Below, one piece after another: positions 53,330 through 64,000 of a DNA stretch of 64,000 nucleotides (its first letter is position 1; the number at the start of each line of letters is the position of its first letter). A program made the translations under genes and the position numbers. Where the stretch lies: the NCBI GenBank assembly GCA_023512835.1, contig CM042090.1, positions 16,483,117 through 16,547,116 of the forward strand, read 5' to 3'. The DNA comes from Taxillus chinensis (lineage: Eukaryota; Streptophyta; Magnoliopsida; Santalales; Loranthaceae). Under the pieces are notes generated by a model. That model made no database searches. It was not told the DNA's origin and was given only the letters and a program-made list of their open reading frames with translations.

Positions 53330-55081
53330 TTTCTCCCGCTTTCTCTTCCCTCTTCCGCTCTCTTATTGAACCATTTTTATAGCTCCCTTTTCCATAGGGT
53401 TTTGGCCACCGCATTAGCCTGACTGTTGCGGCACATTGGGGTTTGTGTTATCTGATTCTATTATTAGTTTTTTTTAAAACAAAACACTCTACCTTTCTTT
53501 TCCCGATTTTCACTTTTATTTTAATAATAGAGTGTAATTAATAAAATTTATTATTTTATATATTTATATAATGAAAAAATATATATGTGAACTTGTAAAA
53601 AGTAGTTAAAAATGATTGTTGGCAGAACATTAGTTGTAACTTTTTTAAGTTTTTAATTAAATTTATCTAAAAAAATAATATGGATCACAATTAATATTTT
53701 GACTATAAACTTTGTTAAAATTCAAACATTAAAGCATTGACTAGTTAAATTTGGCTCAACATGACTCTTTGGATTTTAATAAAATTTATAATTAAAATAC
53801 TGATCTCGAATATAATTTGTGGCCCATATTATTTTATGTATACAAAATTAACTAAAATTTTATAAAGTTTACACCGACACTCTTATTCATTCATGATTCT
53901 CGGTGAATGCTCATGTTAGTGTTGTTCCTTTGTGATTCATATTTTCAGTTCCTTAATTTATATGTTTAATTCATATGCCATTATTTCAATATTATCCAAT
54001 TGTAGTATGGTTTGTAATAATGTTGTTATTATATCACAAATTTAATTTATGATATAAATTAAATCACAATTTTATTTTTTTTACAATGACTTTGATTTAT
54101 TTGATTTTCATGTTCTGAAAGCAATAATGTTATATTGGTGCATAGCTCTAATGATCATTGAAATCAATTGAATAATATATAATTCTAGTCAACACATTTG
54201 CTACTTGGCACTCGACACTCATCACCTATTGCTTGTTAGAGTTATCATTATTACTAGCTCAAATTCATCCTATGGTAATGAAAATTTCAAGCTTTTTGAG
54301 TCACCACAAGTAAGGTGAGTTGCGGTTGGATCACTTAAAGTATGATTTGTGCCCAAAGTTGAGTTCGGAAGTAAGTTACACGTGAGTAATTATCAGCACC
54401 CTCACGATACTCAAAATTGATACATATATTTAAAAAAATAAGTTTTCACTCATTTTAACTAATTAACACTATTGATGCGTACAAAATCAATGAGCTTTAA
54501 TTATGGATAAGTTTCCTCATAAAAGTTGTGAGTAGAGCAATCACTTTTGTTAATTGGCTTTTCACTTAGTTTAATTTAAGGTTTATTGTTTTTTTATTTA
54601 TGAAAACTTAGAATATATAATCTAAGTTCTATGTGAGAGATTTTTTTTTAGAATGTTCTAACATGCTTATGAAATAAACAAATAATTGTTTCAATTATTT
54701 GTATTTTATTTAAGCAGTTATAAAAAAATATTAATTATCTAATCCACTGTAACTTTAGACCGTGTTTACAGTAAGAGAACCACACTAAAATGTTGATGGG
54801 TGTGAGCGGAAGTTGTCTTCTGGACTATAAGGCCAGCGTTAGAAATTTTGTTAGGGTGTTCAAAAAGATTTGACGCAGCAGGGCGTGAACGACGCATCAG
54901 GAGGCGACGAGCTAGCAAGTGGGTTTGCGATAAGCCAGGCTGCGGCCGCTGAGTTTGGATTTGGGACTAAGAAACGAGTTAGATGACACATGCAAGTGCT
55001 AGCGGGCAACAGGCATAGGCGAATGATGGCGAACGGATGATAACGCGAATGACTGTGGACTAACGCATGGTATGTGGTATA
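53330..55081. other. Spacer between RAD52-like gene and Athila element
   Basis: The first 150 bp should hold the RAD52-like promoter. The rest is AT-rich to about 54830. From 54870 to 55080 it becomes GC-richer (for example GCTGCGGCCGCTGAG), with no recognised product. Confidence 0.5.
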
Positions 55082-56436
55082 CGATGGCGTTTGTGACTTG
55101 TTCTCCAAATAAAATTTAAACTAAGTATAGCTAGTGGCTTAACCTAGATCGTTTCCTGGAGGACTTATAAAATTCAATTCAACTTATTTAATTACTTGTT
55201 AGACAAAAAAAACTAATGAAAAAGAATAAATGGAAAATTGGGGGATTTTTGATTGAATGAAAACTAATTAAAGCAAAGAATTTTAACTAAGAAAATCAAT
55301 AACCAGAAAATCGATTAATTAAATATGTAACCGGTTTAACTTCACACCTGAATGCTATTTATCACTATCCCAAAAGATTAATTAGATAAATTATGGCCCC
55401 ATAATTCAAATGCATCAAAACACCATGAATACAATCAAATTATGAATTTATTCTAACGAATAATTATGAATTAATTCTCGAAAGACCGCCCGTTCCCTAC
55501 GAAACAAATCTTCCCACTCAATTAAAATATTAACGCACAATGAATTGCTAAATCAATACTCAACCGAGATATTAAATTAACAAATCAAAGAGAGAATTAA
55601 ATCATAGACATAAAATACCGAATTAAATATTAAAACATGGATTCAAAACAAGCATCCAAAGTGTCGCGCTAAACCGATTACAAAATACTTACCCTCCATG
55701 GGTTGAAAAATCACAAATCTGTTTGGAAAAATTAGAATAACGAATTAAAGAATTAAGATAAATAGGCTGGAAAATTAATTATTCATCTTGAACTCGATCT
55801 GAAACTTCAATATTCGCCGCGCTAATTTCTTAAATTTCTGCTATTAATCGCGCACTGCTCGATGGAAAATTGGCTGGGCTCGCGCGTGAAGGCTGTGCGT
55901 GAAGAGATGATGATGGGATGAGCGGTGACGTGGGATGATGTTGCAGGCGATGGAGAGCTTGCACGCGAGACGTGAAAACGGGGACGTGCGCCAAAGGATG
56001 AGATGGTGTAGTGTTACGCCGAGTGAAGAGGCGGCGTGAAGTGTTGGACGGAGACACGTGAGATGGAGAGTTGATGGATATCGTAAGAGGGCCGCACACA
56101 CATATAAATATATAAATAAACTGAATCCCGTGCAATATTGGAAAATTGGAATGGGCGTCCGCCCCAATCCTTGAAATAATGCATTGAAAAATAAGATTCT
56201 TTCCCTTTAGTTATCGTTTCTTCGTTAAAAGCCAAGTAAATTGGAAACATAATGCATTGAATTTTGTCGGACCCCACACATAATTAAGTCTTCTTCCACG
56301 TATTTGCTTTCTTCTTCCATTTAACTTCTCTCCAAAGTAATGCATGCAAAATAATAATAATAATAATAATAAAGTGAAACACAAAAGCAATTCAATAATA
56401 TATCACAATAAAAATAAAAACCTAACGAATTAACCA

Positions 56437-56481
<45 letters not shown>

Positions 56482-56706
56482 TATACTAAGATTAAAATTA
56501 AAATAATCAATTAAGTCCAGAGAATTAATACTAAAATTAAAATAATCAATTTAACATTAAAAACCACCAAAATCAATATTAAATCTAATAAAGTGATTAA
56601 AACAAGTAAATAGGGAAAAACATTATAAAAATGCATCAATTTAATAAAATATTCAATTAAAGTCCATAAATTACATGCAAATTTAATGACAAATTATGCG
56701 TTATCA
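55082..56706 (-). repeat. Left LTR (3' LTR) of the Athila-type element
   Basis: Its first ~430 bp match 63545-64000 closely, with about ten differences and small indels by eye (for example CCAAATAAAATTTAAACTAA in both). The right edge is ...GCGTTATCA, giving TGATAACGC as the LTR start in element sense. The exact left edge is uncertain (55082, or 55038 where TGATAACGCG occurs). Confidence 0.85.
56442..56480. repeat. (AT)n microsatellite in the left LTR
   Basis: An AT run of about 38 bases near the inner end of the left LTR. Confidence 0.85.
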
Positions 56707-56722
56707 AATTCCCCCACACTTG
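56707..56722 (-). other. Polypurine tract of the Athila-type element
   Basis: In element sense AAGTGTGGGGGAATT directly precedes the LTR start TGATAACGC. Confidence 0.75.
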
Positions 56723-57890
56723 AACTTTGTTAGTCCTGAACAAAAACTAAGATTAAGCACCAAACAAAGATTATCCAAAAATGCAAATTTAAATATATAA
56801 AGAGAACAACTCAAGTATACCGAATCAAGTTCTAGTATGGATGTGAGTGTGTGCACTAAAATTATTCAACTTTCACACCTTCTTAATTTAAACCGTCATT
56901 CATAACACTTAATCAAGTTACACAAATATCAGTCCTCAATTAATCAACTTGAAAAAGCATGCTTAAAAATTAATATCATAATTTGTTTACACTTGAAACA
57001 TCATGCCATGTACCATACCAACACTTAAGATAAAACAAATCGGTGATACGATGAGTAATTAAACAAGATATAAGATAAATGAATTGTTATCTTTTTTTTT
57101 TTCACAATCGCATATTTTTTTCTTCTCATTCTTTTTTTTTTCATATAATTGATAATGATGTGGATGTACTACAATGCTTTACAAAGGGTGCATTTTATGC
57201 TCCTTTCTCCTTTTGATGAGTTATGCATCCCCACAATCCATAATTTTCTCTTTTTTTTCTTTTTTTCTTTTAAGTACACAAGTTTAATTCAAAATAGTCC
57301 CAATTTGCAAGAAAAACTTTAAGTGAAGGCATGAGTAACATGTAATGATATCTAAAGTATGTCAAAATATATAACATTAATGATCAAGCATAGCTCAAAA
57401 ACTAGCTAATATCATGATTTCTGAATTTGTATTTCTCAAATAAGGTATAAATTCAAGCTAAATCAATCAAGCATAATAGTTAAAAATTCTAGTTGTGCAA
57501 AATGTGGGTATCCATACTAGACAACTTAATTCTAACTACTCAAGATTCTCAATTATTATTTAAATAATACATAATCAAATAAACTCAAATAGAACTAATC
57601 ATTAGTGCTCAAAGATTTATAAAAAAAAATTCAAGTGTCAATCAAGTTCAAGACTAAAAAACATGCAGCCTATAAATCAAAAATAAAGCACACAAAAACA
57701 AAAGAAAATCTTTTTGGTTTTTTTTTTTTAAAAAATAAAATAATAGCAATAATAAAATAAAAAAAAACTAAAGAAAAACACACGAAAAAAATGTTTAACT
57801 AAACTAAACTATGTGTTCCCTCCCCCAAACTTAAATGTTGCATTGTCCTCAATGTAATCCAAAAATAGAAGCTATGGACATGAAATGCAA
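56723..57890 (-). other. Post-pol non-coding part of the Athila-type element
   Basis: No env-like frame survives. The stretch contains pyrimidine tracts (57090-57140, 57240-57270) and, near 57820-57860, a block reading in element sense GAGGACAATGCAACATTTAA then GTTTGGGGGAGGG, which I know from the 3' part of related elements. Confidence 0.55.
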
Positions 57891-57892
57891 TT

Positions 57893-59190
57893 CTAAAAAT
57901 GAACAATGAACAATAAATGAGAAGGAAAGAAACAACCTGATGGGCTCAAAGAATGACAGGGTGTACGTTGGATAAATCCAACGAGGGAGATAACCCCCAT
58001 AGAAGTGCTTGAGCCGATGTCCGTTGACCGTGAAGTTATGTCCGATTCTTCCTGAATGATCTCCACTGCACCATATGGAAAGACACGAACTACGGATAGG
58101 GGCCGTCCATTCGTCCTCGGCTTACCAGGCATAAGCTTGGTCGTGAAGTATAAAGAAGAACAGCGCCTTCTTCGAACTCCCTCTTGTGAATTATCTTGTC
58201 ATGGGCACTTTGGACTTTTCCTTGTAGAGCCTTGCATTATCATAAGAATCCAAACGAAGCTCCTCAAGTTCTTGAAGCCGAAGCTTCCCGTGCTCCCGCT
58301 TGGGCAGGTCCAGTTGCAAGCTTTGACCGCCCAATATGCTCTATGCTCCACCTCCAGGAAGATGACAAGACTTCCCATAAACTAATCGAAACGGGGACAT
58401 GCCAATGGGAGTCTTGTATCTCGTTCGATAGGCCCAAAGTGCATCATCAAGCGCCGGCTCCAATCCTTCCTATTGGGTGAGCAGTCTTCTCCAAGATTTG
58501 CTTAACTCCCGATGGACACCTCTGCTGGCCATTGGTTTGGGGATGGTATGGTGTCGATGTTTTATGTGTCACCCCATACTTCGAAGTAGTGCTCGAAAGT
58601 GCCTGTTGCAAAAGTGAGTCCCTTGATCGCTAATGATAGCTTTAGGAATGCCAAACCTACAAAAGATGTTAGTTTTCACAAAATCCACAACAACTTTTGA
58701 ATCGTATCCTTGTGGCTTTCGCCTCCACCCACTTACTCACATAATCCACAACAACCAATATATACAAATAACCAAAAGAACTAGGAAAAGGACCCATGAA
58801 ATCAATACCCCAAACATCAAAAAGTTCACAAAATATCATAGTCGTTGAGGCATCTCATGCTTCCTAGATATATTACCTGTATGTTGGCAACGAGCACATG
58901 CTTTACAAAACTCATAAGCATCATGAAACAAAGTGGGCCAATACATACCGAGTCCAATACCTTCCTAGCGTCGTGCTGTGAACCAAAGTGTCCTCCACAA
59001 GCAAGTGTGTGGCGAATTTCAAAATGGATGGGATCTCATGGTGGGGACACATCGTCGAATAATCCGATCACCGCCAATCCGCCAAAGATAGGGATCGTCC
59101 CAAAAATAGTGCCTCGCTTCACTCTTAACTTCGCTACTTGGTGCTTCCTATAATGATCGGGAATTTTTAGAAGCCACCAGGTAGTTCACC
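57893..59190 (-). pseudogene. Integrase remnant, Athila type
   Basis: Pieces in several frames. The C-terminal part includes VFPYGAVEI, a phrase typical of Athila integrase C-termini. The catalytic core region is spread over 58400-59150 with frameshifts. No continuous integrase can be read. Confidence 0.7.
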
Positions 59191-59690
59191 AAATCAAGAT
59201 ACCATGGGAGGGTAGAAGAGACCGCATATAAGTGCTCATCTGGAAAGGTGTTCTCAACCCCAAGGAAGTGATGTCCTCGAAAGGTGGGGAAGTCGGCTCA
59301 TGTGATCGGCAACTAGATTTTCGGACCCCTTCTTGTCTCTGATCTCTATGTCGAACTCTTGAAGAAGCAACATCCATCGAATAAGTCGTGGTTTGGCATC
59401 TGGCTTCTTCAATAGGTACCTGGGCCGCATGATCGGAAAAGACAACAACTTTCGATCCCAAGAGATAGGAACGAAATTTGTCTAAGGCAAAGATGATCGC
59501 AAGGAACTCCTTCTGGTAGTGGTGTAGTGGCACGAGCGCATCTAAGGTCCTCGAGGCATAGGCAACGACATGTGGAACTCCATCCACTCTTGTGAAAGAA
59601 CAACTCCCACAAGAAATTGGAAGCATCACACATAAGCTCAAATGGATGATCCCACTTTGGTGGTTGAATGATCGGCGGGGTGGTCACTGC
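59186..59690 (-). pseudogene. RNase H remnant, Athila type
   Basis: Contains the phrases [39 protein letters not shown] and [20 protein letters not shown] in two or three frames. The order and spacing are right for RNase H, but at least two frame changes break it. Confidence 0.85.
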
Positions 59691-60540
59691 TTCTTAACTC
59701 ATCAAAAGCTAACCTGCAAGAATCATCAAAAACAAAAGATTTCTCTTTTCTGCAACAATTGCGACAATGGGTGCGCAATCTTGCTTGAAGTCCGATGAAG
59801 CGCTGTAAAAAACCTGCATGTCCTAGAAAAGAACGAACATCTCGAACACAAGTAGGATAAGGTAAAGATGTAATAAGATCAATTTTGGATTTATCTACCT
59901 CTATACCATGCTTGGAAATTACATGTCCTAGAACTATGCCTTTTTCAACCATAAAATGACATTTTTCAAAATTAAGCACAAGGTTTTTTATCAATGCAAC
60001 GACGCAAAACATTACCTAGGCTAGAGACATTCATAAATGAGGATCCATAAACAGAAAATCATCCATAAATACTTCCATGCAATTCTCAAGAAAATCGGAA
60101 AATATACTCATCATGCATCTTTGGAAGGTACCAGGAGCATTACAAAGACCGAATGGCATCCTTCTATAGGCAAAAGTACCAAATGGACAAGTGAATGTAG
60201 TCTTCTCCTGGTCCTCTGGAGCAATGGGAACCGAAAATAGCCGGAAAAACCATCCAAGAAGCAATAATGTGTCCTACCTGCCGTCTCTCTAACATTTGGT
60301 CAATGAAGGGAGTGGGAAGTGGTCTTTGCGAGTGACACCATTAAGTCTCCTATAATCAATGCATACTCGCCTATTCTGGACTCGCATAGGAACCAATTCT
60401 TCCCTCTCATTTTTCACCACAATGAACCCGGTCTTTTTGGGTACCACTTGGACAGACTAACCCACTGAGAATCGAGATAGGATAAATAATGCCAGTGCAA
60501 ATAATTTTTCTACCTCTTTCTTAACAACTTCTAGCAAAGT
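59638..60540 (-). pseudogene. Reverse transcriptase remnant, Athila type
   Basis: Recognised phrases are TCPFGTFAYRRMPFGLCNAP, MEVFMDDF (the active-site block), CHFMVEKGIVLGHVISKHGI and VRSFLGHAGFLQRFI. A frame change occurs just upstream of the PIAPEDQEKTTF segment and again just after FMDDF. Confidence 0.9.
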
Positions 60541-61089
60541 GGGGTTTAGTCTCCTTTGGGGCTGCCTACTGGTTTAGCACCATCTTCTAAGAAAATCCTA
60601 TGCATGCAAGTGGATGGGCTAAGTCCAGGAATATCAGCCAATGTCCAACCTATTGCCTTAATATTGTCCCTCAAGAGAGCCAGCAGTTTGGTCTCTTGGC
60701 TGGTAGGAGATTACTAGCAATGATAACGCAATCTATCTTCATTCATCAAATATGCATATTTCAAATTACTAGGCAAAGGTTTCAACTCAAGTGTAGGTGG
60801 GTGTTGTATGGAAGGAATCATGCTAGGTGTAGACATTTGTGCACAAGAAGAAATAGAGTGAACATGTGCAACATCATCAAAAAACAAAGCATTAATCCCT
60901 TAACATAATCCACCTCATCATCAAAATCATTCACATCACTAAAATTAAGGTCGAATCAATCTCATATGGTGGTTCGGTGTGTGAGAGGAATAAGACATTA
61001 TGCTCAGAGGGATGCTTCATGGAGTCTAAAATATTAAATTTAATAATTTCATCACCAAACTCCATAAAGCGTACCTTGGTAAACATCAA

Positions 61090-61640
61090 TGATGGTTTTG
61101 GCAGTTTTTGAGGAATGGCCTGCCAAGAATGATAGGGGCATGAGAGTTCGCCAAGTCCTCCTCCATATTGAGGACATAGAAATCAGCGGGAAAGATGGCA
61201 TCTCTCACTCTAACTAGAACATCCTCAAGAACGCCTCTGGTCCAACCGTGGATCTATTAGCCAATTGACTACCACCTGTGTTGGCTTAAGCTCCCCAATG
61301 TGAAGAGAAGAGTAGAGAATAGGGCATGACATTGATAGAGGCGCCCAAGTCACACAAAGCATCGGAAAAGTGAAGTGTCCCAATGGTACATGGAATAGTG
61401 AAGGTGCCAGGGTCTTCACACTTGGAGGCATGGGAGGAGAATGTGTGATGAGTGCTGAGACTATTCTCCCAAGGTTGACCCTTTCAACTCCCTTTAGGCT
61501 TCTTCTTCTGTTGATACATAGTTCCTTCAAGAATTTAGCAAATCGAGGAATTTGTTTGATGGCCTCCAAGAGTGGAATGTTGATCTCCACCCTTTTTAAA
61601 TATATCCAGAACCTCCTGTTGAATTGCCTCATCCGTCATC
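61090..61640 (-). pseudogene. Gag-pol junction and protease-region remnant
   Basis: Phrases INIPLLEAIKQIPRFAKFLK and GELKPTQVVVNWLIDP fit the Athila gag-pol linker and protease region. The aspartic protease motif is disrupted by frame changes. Confidence 0.7.
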
Positions 61641-63128
61641 TTCTTGTTTTGAATAGCCTTATATGGGAATGGAAGAGGTCGAGAGGTGGTCTCCTTCTCC
61701 TTCTTCGGCTCTTTTCCCTTGATTTCGGTTCCTGGTGGTTGAGGTAGGGGTGGCCCCTTGGTTAGTGGTGCAAATCCTGGTGGAGTAGATGGAACCTGTG
61801 GATCTCCAAGTTGCTTGCCACTCCTCAAAGTGATGAACCGACATTCCCCTTAGGATTGGGAGTAGTCCGAGAGGGAAGTGTGTTCTGCGATGACTAGTGA
61901 TCTCATGTACAGCAGTGGCCTCGACTTTATTTGCATCTTGAGTTCCTTTAACTCATTCTGTTGGTTGAGCACAACGTTGAAGGAGATTAAAGTTATCTAG
62001 TTCTGCCTTTTGTTGAGGATGAGCTTGCTGTTGACCATTCGATGTTGGCCCCTCAGGCCTCTTCGAAAATTCGAGGATATGGAGGTCTCCGAGGTTGCCC
62101 TGTCCCGTAGCGAAGATTGGGATGATCTCTCCACCCTGGATTATATGTCCGTGAGAATGGATCATATTTCTGTTGGGGGACGCCGCCGTGCCGCTCATAT
62201 GGGCGACCTGGAAAGATGCCATTGCACTCTTCGTTTCCTGGAGTTGTGGACATGCATCGGTAGGGTGACGGTGGTAGTGCGATTCCACAAACTTTTGCGG
62301 ACTAGCGAGGGCTGGTAAGGCAAGGCCATCTGCCTTATCATAGTGAGATCTCATCAAGCTTGTGCGCCTCAAGGCTAGCCGTGTGTTGGGGCTCACATGG
62401 TGGACTCCTCGTTGTGTAGCAATGCTCGATCTCCGAATTGCTGCGTATTTTGTGCCATCTTGTCAATGAGAGCTCTTGCATCCACTGGTGTTTTATCAAC
62501 TAGGGCTCCTCCTGCACCGCATCCACCATGCTCCTCTCCATAGATGTAAGACCCTCGTAGAAGTCCTGGATGAGGAGTTGGTGCTAATTTGGTGATGTGG
62601 ACAACTAGCAACCAACTTCTTGAAGCGCTCCCAATATTCGTACATCGTCTCACTATGTCCCTGTTTGATGCCTGAGATCTCCTTCGGATTCTGTGGTCCT
62701 CGATCTTGGGAAGAATCGATTCAAGAACAATTTCTTAACTCATTCCAACATGTGACATCTCTGGTTGCAAGTAATACAACCCGTCTTTTGCCTCCATCAA
62801 GTGAGAATGGAAAAGCTCTCAACTTGATCCGATCTTCTGGGACATTGGGGCTTCATGGTTGAACGGACCACATTGAACTCTTTAAGATGCTTGTGTGGGT
62901 CTTCTCCAAGATAGCCCATGAAACTTGGGAAGAAGATGTATAAGACCAGATCCGAGCTCGAAGTCGGTCTCCAAAGTGGGTAGCAATACACGTTGGTTGA
63001 TAGTTGATGTCCGGTGTCGCCAACTCTCGAATGGTGCGGTTGAATTCTCCATTGTGCCCTGCCATTGTTGGTGAGGGGCTTCTTCCTTTACTTGAGTGTG
63101 TCGAAGACGAGTCCTCAAGTTCGTTCAA
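61640..63128 (-). pseudogene. Gag remnant, Athila type
   Basis: Phrases TIRELATPDINYQP, YLGEDPHKHLKEFN and ALVDKTPVDARALIDKMAQ appear in order but in different frames. The start is near the ATG at 63126-63128 or just downstream of it. Confidence 0.8.
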
Positions 63129-63179
63129 CCTCTGGATCCAAATCTAGTAGTTCCCCCTGAAGTGGATCGTGTCATAAAA

Positions 63180-63500
63180 CCGCAAAAAGGAAATTAAGAG
63201 GAAGAGAAGAGAAAATAAAATAAAAGAAAAAGAAAAACCTGCAAAAAATAAAACTATGAGAAAAAAGGAAATAAAACAAAACAGGAAACTTGTTAAAAAG
63301 AAAAACTGCAAAAAGGAAACTTTATAAAAATGGGAACTTTTTTTTTTTTTTTTATTTTTTTTAATAAAATAAAGTAAATAAAATAAAATAAAATAAAAAG
63401 GAAACCTGCAAAAAACAAAGACAAGAAACTACCGGGTAAGTCCGAACAAAATAATCAATAAATTAAAATAAAAACAAATAATAAAACAAGCAAAAAAAAA
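63180..63500. repeat. A-rich low-complexity leader between primer site and gag
   Basis: Runs of AAAAT, AAAAG and a T tract at 63340-63361. It is the untranslated leader of the Athila-type element, and contains no coding sequence. Confidence 0.6.
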
Positions 63501-63525
63501 AATAAATTGAATCAAATTTAATGCC

Positions 63526-63541
63526 TCCTGGCAACGCGCCA
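63526..63541 (-). other. Primer-binding site of the Athila-type element, degenerate
   Basis: In element sense TGGCGCGTTGCCAGGAG, a few bases from the LTR. The usual plant form for this lineage (tRNA-Asp type) has one more C in GGCGCC and GGGG where this has AGGA. The site is therefore slightly mutated. Confidence 0.7.
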
Positions 63542-63544
63542 ATT

Positions 63545-64000
63545 TGATAAGGGCGTTTGTCGCACACGCACTCCAAATAAAATTTAAACTAAGTATAGCT
63601 AGTGGCTTAACCTAGATCGTTCTCTACCGGAGGACTTATAAAATTCAATTCAACTTATTTAATTACTTGTTAGACAAAAAAAACTAATGAAAAAGAATAA
63701 ATGGAAAATTGGGGGATTTTTGATTGAATGAAAACTAATTAAAGCAAAGAATTTTAACTAAGAAAATCAATAACTGAGAAAATCAATTAATTAAATATGT
63801 AACCGGTTTAACTTCACACCTGAATGCTATTTATCATTATCCCAAAAGATTAATTAGATAAATTATGGCCCCATAATTCAAATGCATCAAAACACCATGA
63901 ATACAATCAAATTCTGAATTTATTCTAACCAGAATAATTATGAATTAATTCTCGAAAGACTGCCCGTTCCCTACGAAATAAATCTTCCCACTCAATTAAA
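63545..64000 (-). repeat. Right LTR (5' LTR) of the Athila-type element, partial
   Basis: Begins TGATAAGGGCGTTTG on the plus strand, so it ends CGCCCTTATCA in element sense. It matches the left LTR and runs past the window end. Confidence 0.88.

Larger units (their letters stand above)
55082..64000 (-). mobile_element. Athila-type Ty3/gypsy LTR retrotransposon, decayed, cut by window end
   Basis: Minus-oriented element. From right to left: right LTR from 63545, primer site, gag (about 63110-61500), protease region (about 61400-61090), reverse transcriptase (about 60540-59700), RNase H (59690-59190), integrase (59190-57900), a non-coding 3' part, PPT and left LTR. The PR-RT-RH-INT order is Ty3/gypsy; motifs FMDDF in RT and [18 protein letters not shown] in RNase H point to the Athila lineage. 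Coding regions change frame and contain stops many times, so no intact polyprotein remains. The right LTR continues beyond the window, so target duplications cannot be checked. Confidence 0.9.

Overview
This is a stretch of an angiosperm nuclear genome. The genes are intron-rich with GT-AG boundaries, the spacers are AT-rich, there are many (AT)n and (GA)n microsatellites, and an Athila-type Ty3/gypsy retrotransposon, Copia-type and L1-type remnants occur between and inside genes. The gene products are all of plant type. I cannot name the species.

Layout, left to right. 694-3772 (+): 3' part of a small chloroplast-type PPR gene whose last intron appears to be GC-AG. ~5660-16768 (+): a long METTL25/RRNAD1-type methyltransferase-like gene with 12 recognised exons; its introns carry L1 pieces, a hAT-like block and tandem repeats. 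18407-20990 (+): a sucrose-phosphate synthase pseudogene with the N- and C-terminal ends kept and the catalytic middle lost. 21240-26962 (-): a 12-exon coiled-coil gene of about 287 residues, tentatively an SPC24/MUN-like kinetochore subunit; one intron holds a small Copia-type LTR element containing a poly(C) tract of roughly 500 bases. 30531-32717 (-): intact ABCF4/GCN20-type ABC protein (728 aa, one coding exon). 34454-36618 (+): a five-exon DUF2062 membrane protein, divergent from ABCF4. 40096-44027 (-): a six-exon single-RRM protein (ARP1/RBM24/38-like). 49837-53329 (-): a four-exon organellar RAD52-like protein (RAD52-1/ODB1 type). ~55082 to the window end (-): a decayed Athila-type LTR retrotransposon with left LTR, PPT, pol and gag remains, a PBS and the start of the right LTR.

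The genes do not form a pathway or cluster; this is ordinary plant gene order with unrelated neighbours. The only clear pairing is the divergent ABCF4/DUF2062 promoter region. Much of the interest is structural: the GC-AG intron with two competing reading frames, the missing in-frame start in METTL25 exon 1, the LTR element with the A/C homopolymer block, the internally deleted SPS copy, the 89-bp, 131-bp and ~90-bp tandem repeats, and the conflict between similar LTRs and a badly broken pol in the Athila copy. I saw no convincing new molecular system; the least explained items are the small open frame at 24435-24662 (-) and the acidic fragment near 39000.
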